The notes: generated by a model not told the origin, from the letters alone. 9,089 bases of DNA from an uncultured Collinsella sp. (GCA_900554985.1 USJQ01000031.1:1-9089), one strand, 5' to 3'; counted from the first letter of the stretch, positions 1 through 6,304 are shown. Translations and numbers: made by a program.

Positions 1-159
1 ATTTGCGCACTTACGTCACCGAATCAAACACCATTAGAGGCATGAATGTTCCCGAGAGGGCATCTTTAGCCAGTTAACGACCTCCGACAGGCCGAATAAC
101 TCGAAATTTGTTGGTGGCGAAAGCGTAACAGTCCTATACGCCAAAAGCCGGTATCTCCC
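1..159. other. Non-coding left edge, no gene seen
   Basis: No reading frame with a plausible start, ribosome binding site or recognisable protein was found on either strand. I see no tRNA, no clear promoter and no repeat here. It lies downstream of the leftward HAD gene; whatever lies further left is outside the window. Confidence 0.5.
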
Positions 160-190
160 ATGTGACAAAGGGACAATCCCTTTGTCACAT
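160..190. repeat. Perfect 14-bp hairpin abutting the HAD gene stop
   Basis: Arms ATGTGACAAAGGGA (160-173) and its exact reverse complement (177-190) flank a 3-nt loop, CAA on the plus strand. The right arm shares one base with the stop codon of the minus-strand HAD gene. On the minus strand the hairpin is followed by GGGAGATACC, not a T-run, so it is not a textbook intrinsic terminator. It may still stop transcription or protect the 3' end. The core GACAAAGGGA..TCCCTTTGTC looks like a dispersed REP-type palindrome; that is inference and needs a genome-wide count. Confidence 0.75.
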
Positions 191-1047
191 TATTCGATGA
201 TGGTGCGGGAGCTCTGCTTATGCATGGTGGCGAGCATGTGTTTGGGGACGGCGTGGGCCATGCAGCTGCCGATGGTCGCGCTCGCGGCGGCCTTAGCTGC
301 ATCGCTTGCGTTTTTGGTCGCGTAGCTGTGGCGGAAGCGTTTGAGCATGGCGATGTCGTTGCCACCGTCGCCGTAGACCGCGACCTCGTCCTCGGCAATG
401 CCGTAGTAGCCCGCCAGCCAGACCACGCTCTCGCCCTTGTTGCATGCCACATCCGTGATCTCGAACATCACCGGGTCAAACGGCGCGTTGACCACGCGGT
501 CCGAGCGCTCGGCCAAATACGCCTTAAGGTCGCGCTCCAGCTCGGGAGAGGTCACGCGGCAGTTGATCTTGCACACATCGTGGCGCAGGATGTCGCCGAT
601 CGACTGGTCAAAATACTGCTCCTCGTGATACCCGCCACGCGCACGCATACCACGCATCACGATGCGCTTGATGGGGCTGTCCTTTTTAAAGCCCGCCTGG
701 TGCATCTCGAACGAACCGCTCGAGAACATACCGTCGGGCGTGGAGCAGTCAAAGCAGATATCCGGAAACTCCTTGAGCAGCTCCTCGGTGATCTGTGGGT
801 CGATGGTCCAGGTCTTGAGCACCTCGCCATGACTGTCGCGCACGATGGAGCCGTTAGAGCAGCAGGCGTCAAGCGCCAGGCCCGTAAAGCCATGCTCGCC
901 GATCGGCAACGTCGAGCGCCCGGTCGCGGGAACCACATGCAGGCCAGCCTCGGTCAGCTCGCGAATGGCACGGCGGATAGTCCCGTCTGCCTCGTGCAGA
1001 GCGTTAAGCAGCGTTCCGTCTAAGTCACTCGCGAACATCTTGATCAT
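190..1047 (-). CDS. Cof-type HAD-superfamily phosphatase
   Basis: Soluble Mg-dependent phosphohydrolase of the HAD superfamily, subfamily IIB (Cof type). The family dephosphorylates sugar phosphates, flavin or coenzyme intermediates; the substrate cannot be read from sequence. All four HAD motifs are visible in the 285-residue product: motif I DLDGT at 8-12 (Asp8 nucleophile, Asp10 acid/base), motif II Thr42 in ATGRS, motif III Lys204, and motif IV GDGGND at 226-231. The cap domain lies between motifs II and III. The length is normal for the family. I start at the ATG at 1047 because AGAGAGG (1055-1061) lies 7 nt upstream and the N-terminus MIKMFASDLDGTLL is typical. An in-frame ATG at 1053 has almost no spacer to that site. 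The gene follows the MFS gene after a 115-bp gap and probably has its own promoter. The stop codon touches a perfect hairpin. Confidence 0.93.
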   Translation of the reverse strand: MIKMFASDLDGTLLNALHEADGTIRRAIRELTEAGLHVVPATGRSTLPIGEHGFTGLALDACCSNGSIVRDSHGEVLKTWTIDPQITEELLKEFPDICFDCSTPDGMFSSGSFEMHQAGFKKDSPIKRIVMRGMRARGGYHEEQYFDQSIGDILRHDVCKINCRVTSPELERDLKAYLAERSDRVVNAPFDPVMFEITDVACNKGESVVWLAGYYGIAEDEVAVYGDGGNDIAMLKRFRHSYATKNASDAAKAAASATIGSCMAHAVPKHMLATMHKQSSRTIIE

Positions 1048-1075
1048 GGGCATGCCTCTCTTTCGTCTGCACGAT

Positions 1076-1081
1076 ATTTTA
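1076..1081 (-). promoter_or_regulatory. Possible -10 box of the HAD gene
   Basis: TAAAAT on the minus strand, about 30 bp upstream of the chosen ATG, matches the sigma-70 -10 hexamer at 5 of 6 bases. The best -35 partner is TTGCAT with a long 19-nt spacer, so the assignment is weak. A G+C-rich hairpin (1091-1114) overlaps the -35 region. Confidence 0.35.
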
Positions 1082-1090
1082 GACGAGAAT

Positions 1091-1114
1091 GAGCGCGCCC
1101 ATGCAAGGGCGCTC
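1091..1114 (-). terminator. G+C-rich hairpin after the MFS gene
   Basis: On the minus strand GAGCGCCC pairs with GGGCGCGCTC (2-nt bulge) around the loop TTGCAT, about 50 nt after the MFS stop. No T-run follows, so if it ends MFS transcription it does so imperfectly or with Rho. It could equally be a structured leader upstream of the HAD gene. Confidence 0.3.
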
Positions 1115-1162
1115 CAACGCGCCGGGACATTCGCTCCCGCAAAGCCACAGTGCCCCAGCGCG

Positions 1163-2425
1163 TTAAATCAATCGCCACAAGCGACTTTTCAGCCGATAAA
1201 ACAACGCCGTCGTCAACGTCAGCACCGCCAGCATGCCTGCGAATACAATCGCCGGAGTCCATCGATCGTATGCGAGCCCGTAAACCAATTGGCCAATAGG
1301 CGTTGCGCAGGAAAGAACCGTGTAAACGACCGAAAGCACTTTTCCGCAGAGCTCAGTCGGCGCTGCCCGCTGAACAAACGCGATGATTTCAACCGACGCA
1401 ATGGCTGCCCACACCATGACCCATGCCGAACCAACCGCAAACACGGTGAACACGCATACATCTGCGCCGAACAGTAGCGTAACAATAATCGGTACGACTC
1501 CTAAACAGATCATCGCAACATATCGACATATGCCATTGAGAGAAAAGCGATGCGGCCAAATGCCGACCAAGCCACTGCCGGCAAGACCACCCAAGCCCAG
1601 AGCAACCTCAACCATCCCAACGCAGGACGATTGCATGCCAAGATGCTTTGTAACAATAATGGGAGCGCCAATCGTTAGCCCAACCAACGCAAGGTTTAAA
1701 ACGGCCGCAAGCAAAATCACGGCGACCAATGATGCATTTTGCAACAGATACCGAATCGACTCCCGAAAATCGTTTCGGCATGTCGTACGAGTCGCGCAGT
1801 CTCCCATCGTTTCAGATGAGGCATTTTGCTTGAGCGCGCCCCCAAACAAGAGAGCTGAAATCGCAAACGTCACCGACGCGGTTGCGCAAAGAGTATCGAT
1901 GCCAAAGCACCCATAGACTGCCGTCCCGACCACAGGACCCAAGATATTGCTCACCATGGTCACCTGCGAAACCAATGCAGTGGCCCGCTCAACCTTCTCT
2001 TCACCCGCCGTGCGCACCGTCTCAATTTGGAGCATTGGCTTTAGCAGCGATTGAACGCCATATTGAACACAAAGTATCGCTACTACGACGACCGCAAGAG
2101 GCAATGAGCGCTTCATGGGGATAGACAGCAGCGATGCAGTCATCAGAGCAATACCGAGGGCCACGAGGACCTCGCGATGTCTTCCCCTATCCGCCAAGAT
2201 TCCGCCAACCGGAGCTGCGAGTACGCCGGGTATGAACGCTATCGCCACGACGACGCCATATAACGTTGACGAGCCGCTGCAATCGAACAAGTAAAGCGGA
2301 TACGCAAAGCAAAGCGCCGACAGCATCGAATACGTGCACAGCTGCGCAACCAGAAGTTCCGCGAGCCTGATTGACCGCACTGTTTTTGATTTCAACGAGA
2401 CGCCGACGTCTCTCAGCCCAGCCAT
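1163..2425 (-). CDS. MFS transporter, probable drug/metabolite exporter
   Basis: A 420-residue integral membrane protein with about 12 hydrophobic segments, of major facilitator type. Motif A between TM2 and TM3 reads GGILADRGRHREV at about residues 74-86. The central loop around residues 200-225 (ASSETMGDCATRTTCRNDFRE) separates two six-helix halves. The overall pattern resembles EntS/MFS_3-type proton antiporters that export drugs or siderophores; the substrate is unknown. The ATG at 2425 is preferred over the in-frame ATG at 2443 because AGGGGTGGG (2429-2437) sits just upstream. The upper ATG lies inside a palindromic operator and has no such site. The gene follows a TetR regulator on the same strand with two matching operators between them, so repression by that TetR and release by an exported ligand is likely. 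Base composition is visibly lower in G+C than the flanking genes, which suggests acquisition by transfer. Confidence 0.88.
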   Translation of the reverse strand: MAGLRDVGVSLKSKTVRSIRLAELLVAQLCTYSMLSALCFAYPLYLFDCSGSSTLYGVVVAIAFIPGVLAAPVGGILADRGRHREVLVALGIALMTASLLSIPMKRSLPLAVVVVAILCVQYGVQSLLKPMLQIETVRTAGEEKVERATALVSQVTMVSNILGPVVGTAVYGCFGIDTLCATASVTFAISALLFGGALKQNASSETMGDCATRTTCRNDFRESIRYLLQNASLVAVILLAAVLNLALVGLTIGAPIIVTKHLGMQSSCVGMVEVALGLGGLAGSGLVGIWPHRFSLNGICRYVAMICLGVVPIIVTLLFGADVCVFTVFAVGSAWVMVWAAIASVEIIAFVQRAAPTELCGKVLSVVYTVLSCATPIGQLVYGLAYDRWTPAIVFAGMLAVLTLTTALFYRLKSRLWRLI

Positions 2426-2437
2426 AAGCCCACCCCT

Positions 2438-2458
2438 ATACATACCGTTAGTATGTAT
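2438..2458. promoter_or_regulatory. TetR-type operator O1
   Basis: A 21-bp palindrome: ATACATAC, 5-bp centre CGTTA, GTATGTAT. It lies directly upstream of the MFS ribosome binding site. Size and symmetry fit a TetR-family dimer site, and the neighbouring tetR gene is the obvious candidate regulator. A second copy lies 65 bp away, centre to centre. Confidence 0.72.
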
Positions 2459-2469
2459 TTAATGACTTG

Positions 2470-2491
2470 AAAAGGGCAGCCGTAGCTACCC
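2470..2491 (-). terminator. Short intrinsic terminator after tetR
   Basis: On the minus strand GGGTAGC pairs with GCTGCCC (7 bp, one G:U) around the tetraloop TACG, followed by TTTTC. It lies about 34 nt after the tetR stop and before operator O1. If active it separates tetR transcription from the MFS gene, so the exporter would need its own O1-controlled promoter. I found no convincing -35/-10 pair for that promoter. The stem is short and the T-run has only four Ts. Confidence 0.5.
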
Positions 2492-2502
2492 TCATAGATC
2501 AA

Positions 2503-2523
2503 TTACATACCGTTGGTATCTAT
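2503..2523. promoter_or_regulatory. TetR-type operator O2
   Basis: Second copy of the operator: TTACATAC, centre CGTTG, GTATCTAT. It matches O1 at 18 of 21 positions. It ends one base before the tetR stop codon (2525-2527). Paired sites at this distance could support cooperative binding or a DNA loop. Confidence 0.68.
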
Positions 2524-2524
2524 A

Positions 2525-3187
2525 TTACCACCCGGCGCGGTCCCATACGTCCCAAATCTGCGCCGTTGCCTGAAGCACTTCATTACCCAAATCGAGTCCC
2601 ACCGCGGCCGCCATCTGCGCCAAACATTGTGCGCGAGCGAGCATTCGCTCCTTGGGCTCGAGCGGACGGAACAATGGCAGCAGCCAAAGATTCGCCAACA
2701 ACGATACGGCCTCCGCCGCTTCGTGCGGGCATTCGCACGCAATGGAGCCGTCGGCGATGCCCTCCTCGATCACTGGCAAGAGACAGCCATCGGCCGACTC
2801 GTCGAACGAGCCCAGGTACTGCATCGCCAGTAGACGCGAGCTTTTTACCGGATCCGCCGCAGGATGCATGCGTGCCCATAACTCAATTTGTGGAACGACG
2901 GACTCGGGCGCGTACAGTCGCTTGAGCTTTTGGGCTCCGGTCATATTGCCGATACCAAGCGTTGAGCGACGTTGCTCAACAATCGGAGTCATCGCCCGAT
3001 CAAATGCGGCGTTGAAAATCTCCTCTTTGCTCTTAAAGTGATGATAGACAGCGCCCTTGGTCATGCCATCGAGACGGTCAACGATATCTTGAATGCTCGT
3101 CCCCTCATAACCCTGTGCGCAGAATAGCTCCAGCGCCGCGTCGAGAATCTTCGCGACCGTCTCCTCGGGATATTTATTACGCCCCAT
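2525..3187 (-). CDS. TetR/AcrR-family transcriptional regulator
   Basis: A 220-residue one-component regulator. The N-terminal DNA-binding domain is clear: MGRNKYPEETVAKILDAALE at 1-20, then helix-turn-helix around 30-51 with TSIQDIVDRLDGMTKG and the family hallmark VYHHFKSKEE at 47-56. The rest is a variable helical ligand-binding and dimerisation domain. The ATG at 3187 is chosen because MGRNKYPEET is a typical family start; the in-frame ATG at 3223 would sit at the predicted transcription start with no ribosome binding site. GGATGG lies 7 nt upstream of 3187. The gene precedes the MFS exporter on the same strand and probably represses it through O1 and O2. No equivalent palindrome was seen upstream of tetR itself, so autoregulation is not evident. 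Confidence 0.9.
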   Translation of the reverse strand: MGRNKYPEETVAKILDAALELFCAQGYEGTSIQDIVDRLDGMTKGAVYHHFKSKEEIFNAAFDRAMTPIVEQRRSTLGIGNMTGAQKLKRLYAPESVVPQIELWARMHPAADPVKSSRLLAMQYLGSFDESADGCLLPVIEEGIADGSIACECPHEAAEAVSLLANLWLLPLFRPLEPKERMLARAQCLAQMAAAVGLDLGNEVLQATAQIWDVWDRAGW

Positions 3188-3194
3188 AATCTGT

Positions 3195-3248
3195 CCATCC
3201 GCAACGCAAGTCTTGTGCCTCATTGCAGTATTTTAACGTTGCGGATGG
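3195..3248 (-). repeat. 12-bp inverted repeat spanning tetR promoter and ribosome binding site
   Basis: CCATCCGCAACG (plus 3195-3206) and CGTTGCGGATGG (plus 3237-3248) are exact reverse complements, 30 nt apart. The arm nearest tetR contains its GGATGG ribosome binding motif. The other arm lies between the proposed -35 and -10. RNA coming from glnK could fold the two together; RNA from the local promoter would lack the upstream arm. Confidence 0.8.
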
Positions 3249-3259
3249 CAGGCAGTCGA
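3230..3259 (-). promoter_or_regulatory. Candidate tetR promoter
   Basis: On the minus strand TCGACT (plus 3254-3259, 4 of 6 to the -35 consensus) and TAAAAT (plus 3230-3235, 5 of 6 to the -10 consensus) are 18 bp apart. The start would fall near 3223, giving a leader of about 36 nt before the chosen tetR ATG. Confidence 0.5.
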
Positions 3260-3261
3260 TT

Positions 3262-3600
3262 CTACACCGCGGCGGGGCCGTGTTCGCCGGTGCGTATGCG
3301 GATGACCTCTTCGACCGGCTCGACCCAAATCTTGCCGTCTCCAACGGCACCGGTGCGAGCAGCGTTGCAGATGATGTCGACAATGCCGTCGACATGTTCA
3401 TCGGCGCAGATGAGGGTGAACTGCACCTTGGGGATGGTATTGACGAGCAGTTCGTTGCCGCGAACGTATTCCTTCCAGCCATGCTGTGCACCGCAGCCCT
3501 GCACCTGGTTGATAGTCATACCGCGAACATCAGCAGCAAACAGCGCATCTTTAAGAACCTCAAGCTTCTCGGCACGAACGATCGCCGTAATCTTCTTCAT
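3262..3600 (-). CDS. glnK: PII signal-transduction protein, GlnK/GlnB family
   Basis: A 112-residue PII trimer subunit that senses ATP/ADP and 2-oxoglutarate and is expected to plug the AmtB channel. Numbering aligns without gaps to E. coli PII. Conserved ligand residues are present: Gly37, Gln39, Lys58, the B-loop TGAVGDGK (83-90), and the C-loop Arg101 and Arg103 in RIRTGE. The T-loop reads KEYVRGNELLV at 43-53, so the uridylylation tyrosine Tyr51 of E. coli is Leu51 and Tyr46 is Val. A tyrosine at 45 remains. Start at 3600 is supported by AGAGGA (3608-3613) seven bases upstream. It lies 208 bp downstream of amtB on the same strand, the reverse of the common glnK-amtB order. The pairing with amtB makes GlnK a better name than GlnB; NifI-type PII is less likely. 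Confidence 0.93.
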   Translation of the reverse strand: MKKITAIVRAEKLEVLKDALFAADVRGMTINQVQGCGAQHGWKEYVRGNELLVNTIPKVQFTLICADEHVDGIVDIICNAARTGAVGDGKIWVEPVEEVIRIRTGEHGPAAV

Positions 3601-3646
3601 AGTAAATTCCTCTCAATAATCAACGTATCCCTTTACATGAGACGCG

Positions 3647-3727
3647 GGTTTCCCAGGTGCCGTAAACCAACCTCAGAGATCAAAAAAGTTCAACTGACTG
3701 GTCTTAGCAGGTTTCCCAAGTGCCGCA
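3647..3727. repeat. Direct repeat copies of an 18-mer
   Basis: GGTTTCCCAGGTGCCGTA (3647-3664) and GGTTTCCCAAGTGCCGCA (3710-3727) match at 16 of 18 positions, 63 bp apart. The second is also the left end of the palindromic element at 3712-3804. Between them is ordinary A+T-richer DNA with a run of six As (3682-3687). Confidence 0.7.
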
Positions 3728-3804
3728 GATTGCCGTGAAAGAGGAGCGAAGCGTACTTAAGTACGTGAGCGACGATTGAACGGCAAGGTGCGGTGCTTGG
3801 GGAA
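3712..3804. repeat. 93-bp imperfect palindromic element between amtB and glnK
   Basis: Outer arms of 25 nt (3712-3736 and 3780-3804) match as inverted repeats at 20 of 25 positions. The 43-nt interior carries an exact 14-bp palindrome, CGTACTTAAGTACG (3752-3765). The element starts 4 bp from the amtB stop and would form a long hairpin in amtB-glnK RNA. No T-run follows the arm, so it is not a standard terminator. It looks like a REP/BIME or MITE-like unit and could set the amtB:glnK ratio by RNA processing or partial termination. Confidence 0.72.
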
Positions 3805-3808
3805 GCTG

Positions 3809-5086
3809 CTAATCGAGTCCGGAGAACGAGGGATAGGCGCTCTCGCCGTGCTGGCTGGCATCCAAGCCCAGCGCCTCGTCGGCCTCGCCCACACGCAGGC
3901 TACCGTGGAACAGCGCTTTGACCACCGCGGCGATTGCCAAGTCGAGCACCAGCACAATAGCGACCGTCACCACAATGCCCAGGACCTGCGAGATGAGCAG
4001 CGACACGTCGCCCGTGTAGAACAGGCCGCCCTTACCGGTCCACGAAAGCTCCGGCACGCAGAACAGGCCCGTGAGCACGCCGCCCAAGATGCCGCCGATA
4101 CCGTGGCAACCGAACGCGTCGAGCGCATCGTCGTAGCCAAACTTGGTCTTAAGATGGCTGATGGCCAGGTAACAGACGGGCGAGACGATCAGGCCCATGA
4201 CCAGCGCTGCCCACGGCTCGACAAAGCCCGCACCCGGCGTGACCACCACAAGGCCCGCAACCAGACCGGTGCTGGCACCCACCAGCGTGGGGCGACCGGT
4301 GTGCACGCGCTCGACGGCAAGCCACGAGACCATGCCCGCCGCGCTGGCCGTCACGGTGTTGAGGATGGCGAGCGCCGCCACGGCGTCGGCCTTAAACTCG
4401 CTGCCGCCGTTAAAGCCAAACCAGCCAAACCAAAGCAGGCCGGCGCCCAGCGCCACAAACGGCACGTTATGCGGACGGTAGCTCATCATGCCAAAGCCGC
4501 GACGACGGCCGAGCATTAAGCAGAGAATCAGGCCCGTGAGACCGGACGAAATGTGCACCACGTCGCCGCCGGCAAAGTCGAGCGCGCCGATGATGTCGCC
4601 GATAAAGGAACCATCGCCGCCCCAAACCATGTGGGCGAGCGGCGCATAGACCACGAGCAGCCAAATGCCCAGGAAGGCCGTCATGGCACCAAACTTAACG
4701 CGGCCTGCCAGACTGCCCGTAACGATAGCGGCGGTGATCATGGCAAACGCCATCTGGAAGGCGATGTTGATGATCTGAGGGTAGACGGCACCATCCGCAG
4801 CATTGCCCTCGGCCGCCTGCAGCACCTGGTTGAGCACCGGCAGGCACAGCAGCTGGTCAAAGCCGCCAATAAACGGGTTAGAACCGTCGCCACCGTAGGC
4901 CAGCGACCAGCCGGCAACAATCCACAGCACACCAACCAGGCCAATGGCGCCAAAGCACATAAGCATGGTGTTGATGACATTTTTGCGCCTGGACAGGCCG
5001 CCATAGAAAAACGCCAGACCCGGTGTCATTAAAAACACGAGCATGGTGCAGATGAGCATAAACGTTGTCGATCCCGTATCGTACAT
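3809..5086 (-). CDS. amtB: Ammonium transporter AmtB (Amt/Mep/Rh family)
   Basis: A 425-residue, 11-helix trimeric membrane channel that moves ammonium into the cell. Visible hallmarks: FFYGGLSRRKNV at 26-37 after TM1, HMVWGGDG at 152-159 (the recruitment-site Trp), the Amt signature LDFAGGDVVHISSG at 169-182 with pore His178, and FGCHGIGG at 325-332 with the second pore His328. Both twin histidines and Asp170 are therefore present. The C-terminal tail is short and ends FSGLD. The start at 5086 has a strong ribosome binding site, AAGGGGGAG (5090-5098). In-frame ATGs at 5125 and 5143 lack one, and the mature N-terminus MYDTGSTTFML fits Amt proteins that have no cleaved signal. glnK follows on the same strand and should gate the channel. 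Four phased GNAAC boxes lie 125-162 bp upstream and suggest nitrogen control. Confidence 0.96.
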   Translation of the reverse strand: MYDTGSTTFMLICTMLVFLMTPGLAFFYGGLSRRKNVINTMLMCFGAIGLVGVLWIVAGWSLAYGGDGSNPFIGGFDQLLCLPVLNQVLQAAEGNAADGAVYPQIINIAFQMAFAMITAAIVTGSLAGRVKFGAMTAFLGIWLLVVYAPLAHMVWGGDGSFIGDIIGALDFAGGDVVHISSGLTGLILCLMLGRRRGFGMMSYRPHNVPFVALGAGLLWFGWFGFNGGSEFKADAVAALAILNTVTASAAGMVSWLAVERVHTGRPTLVGASTGLVAGLVVVTPGAGFVEPWAALVMGLIVSPVCYLAISHLKTKFGYDDALDAFGCHGIGGILGGVLTGLFCVPELSWTGKGGLFYTGDVSLLISQVLGIVVTVAIVLVLDLAIAAVVKALFHGSLRVGEADEALGLDASQHGESAYPSFSGLD

Positions 5087-5190
5087 TCGCTCCCCCTTGG
5101 TCGCATGAACGTTGTCGGCGCTCATGATGCGGCCGAGGGCCAACTGGTGTAGACCAGATACGGCGTTGTTAAACGCTGCGTTGTCGAATG

Positions 5191-5248
5191 GAAACGGTGC
5201 CGCAATCTTGGAAACGGCACGGCAACGGGCGCGAAACGAACGGGAAAC
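5191..5248. promoter_or_regulatory. Phased GNAAC boxes upstream of amtB, GlnR-like
   Basis: On the plus strand GAAAC (5211), GCAAC (5222), GAAAC (5233) and GAAAC (5244) start exactly 11 bp apart with 6-bp spacers. A further GAAAC lies at 5191. The actinobacterial GlnR consensus is pairs of GTNAC/GNAAC separated by 6 bp, so this resembles two GlnR boxes upstream of a classic GlnR target. Whether this organism has a GlnR is not known from the window, and the boxes read on the strand opposite to amtB. Confidence 0.45.
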
Positions 5249-5284
5249 GTGCGAACGAGAAGGGCGCGCTTGGCTCCGCTCTGG

Positions 5285-6304
5285 CTAGCGCCGGAACAGC
5301 TCGCGGGCTCGGTCGCGGAGGTCGGTAGCTCGGATGACGCCCTCGTAGCGATTGATGCGCAGACGCGGGAAGGCGTTAAAGAAGCGCAGGTCACGACGGC
5401 TGAGCGACACACTCGGCACCGGACGGCTCATGCGCTTGCCGGCAAGGCGACGACTGAGCGACGGACGCGGCATGCTCGGCGCGACATCGGCAACGCGGCG
5501 GGCAGCGAGCGTCAGGCCGCGAGCACCATCCGAGATAAACGTCGGCATCGAAGCCTTCTCGCGCAGGGCATCGAGCGCCGCGTCGCCCAACTCGGCCAGC
5601 CAAGCGTTAACGGCGCGACCGCGGATATGCGTCTGCGCCACCGAGTCGATCGCCGAATCGGGAATACGTTCGAGCATAGAGTCGGAGGCGTCGGCAAGCG
5701 ACTCATTGATGCGGTCGGCAAGGTCGGCACGCACACGCTCAAGCTGATCGGACAGGCGGCGCCAGCTGGCCAACGAGCACACCGCATCGACCATCATCGC
5801 GACCGCGACGATAAAGGCGGACAGCCGCACAATCAGCACCGGCAGATGGCCAAGCAGCCCCAGCAATGCCGGCTCCACTAAACGGCAAATACACAACGCA
5901 CCCAAGCCAAACGCGCAGGCCCAGTACAGGCAGATGCGTCCGTGCAGGTTAAACGGCAGATGCGAGTAATCCCAAAACCGGGCACCCGTCGTTTTTTCCA
6001 ACAGCACGCCCACACTATATTCGATCACGCTGCATACGAGCGCGGCAGCGACAAACTGGCTCGAGGCGTCTGGGATTCCACGCAGCAGCAACCAGCACGC
6101 GATGCCGCCCGCACCGTAGATGGGACAACACGGCCCTAGCAAAAAGCCGCTGTTGGCAAAGCGTCCGTGGTTGAGCATGGCGCAGACTGTCGACTCCCAT
6201 ACCCAGCCGCAAAAACCGTAGAAGGCAAACGAGAGTACCAGCGCCGAGAGCGGACAGGCGGCAAGCGTCGCGCCGTCAAATGCCATGCCGATCGCGGTTC
6301 CCAC
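5285..6304 (-). CDS. CmpB-like membrane protein, putative ABC-transporter type IV family (PF06541)
   Basis: A 339-residue protein with an N-terminal membrane domain of about five helices (residues 15-180) and a long charged, helical cytoplasmic tail (190-339). Family features are recognisable: GFCGWVWES at 30-38, NSGFLLGPCCPIYGAGG at 51-67, and EKTTGARFWDYSHLPFNLHGRICL at 103-126. The family is annotated as a putative ABC permease, but no transport has been shown to my knowledge and no ATPase lies nearby. It starts with GTG at 6304, only 3 bp after the HD-gene stop, with GAGGAG (6315-6320) inside the HD gene, so translation is probably coupled. An ATG at 6286 is an alternative but is 28 bp from that site. 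The Arg/Ser-rich tail (about 265-305) may contact nucleic acid or lipid heads; this is speculation. Confidence 0.85.
   Translation of the reverse strand: MGTAIGMAFDGATLAACPLSALVLSFAFYGFCGWVWESTVCAMLNHGRFANSGFLLGPCCPIYGAGGIACWLLLRGIPDASSQFVAAALVCSVIEYSVGVLLEKTTGARFWDYSHLPFNLHGRICLYWACAFGLGALCICRLVEPALLGLLGHLPVLIVRLSAFIVAVAMMVDAVCSLASWRRLSDQLERVRADLADRINESLADASDSMLERIPDSAIDSVAQTHIRGRAVNAWLAELGDAALDALREKASMPTFISDGARGLTLAARRVADVAPSMPRPSLSRRLAGKRMSRPVPSVSLSRRDLRFFNAFPRLRINRYEGVIRATDLRDRARELFRR

Noticed and set aside
220..1023. Plus-strand frame covering the HAD gene
   Set aside because: It is antisense to a gene with all four HAD motifs, and its product shows no recognisable domain.
3776..4519. 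Long plus-strand frames antisense to amtB (3776-4519, 4553-5032)
   Set aside because: They are shadows of amtB, full of His, Gln and Arg, with no ribosome binding site.
5087..5143. N-terminal extension of AmtB to the ATGs at 5125 or 5143
   Set aside because: Neither has a ribosome binding site, while the ATG at 5086 has AAGGGGGAG and gives the usual Amt N-terminus.
5144..5157. CTGGT-GTAG-ACCAG small palindrome upstream of amtB as an operator
   Set aside because: Arms are only 5 bp, which is expected often by chance, and no second copy was seen.
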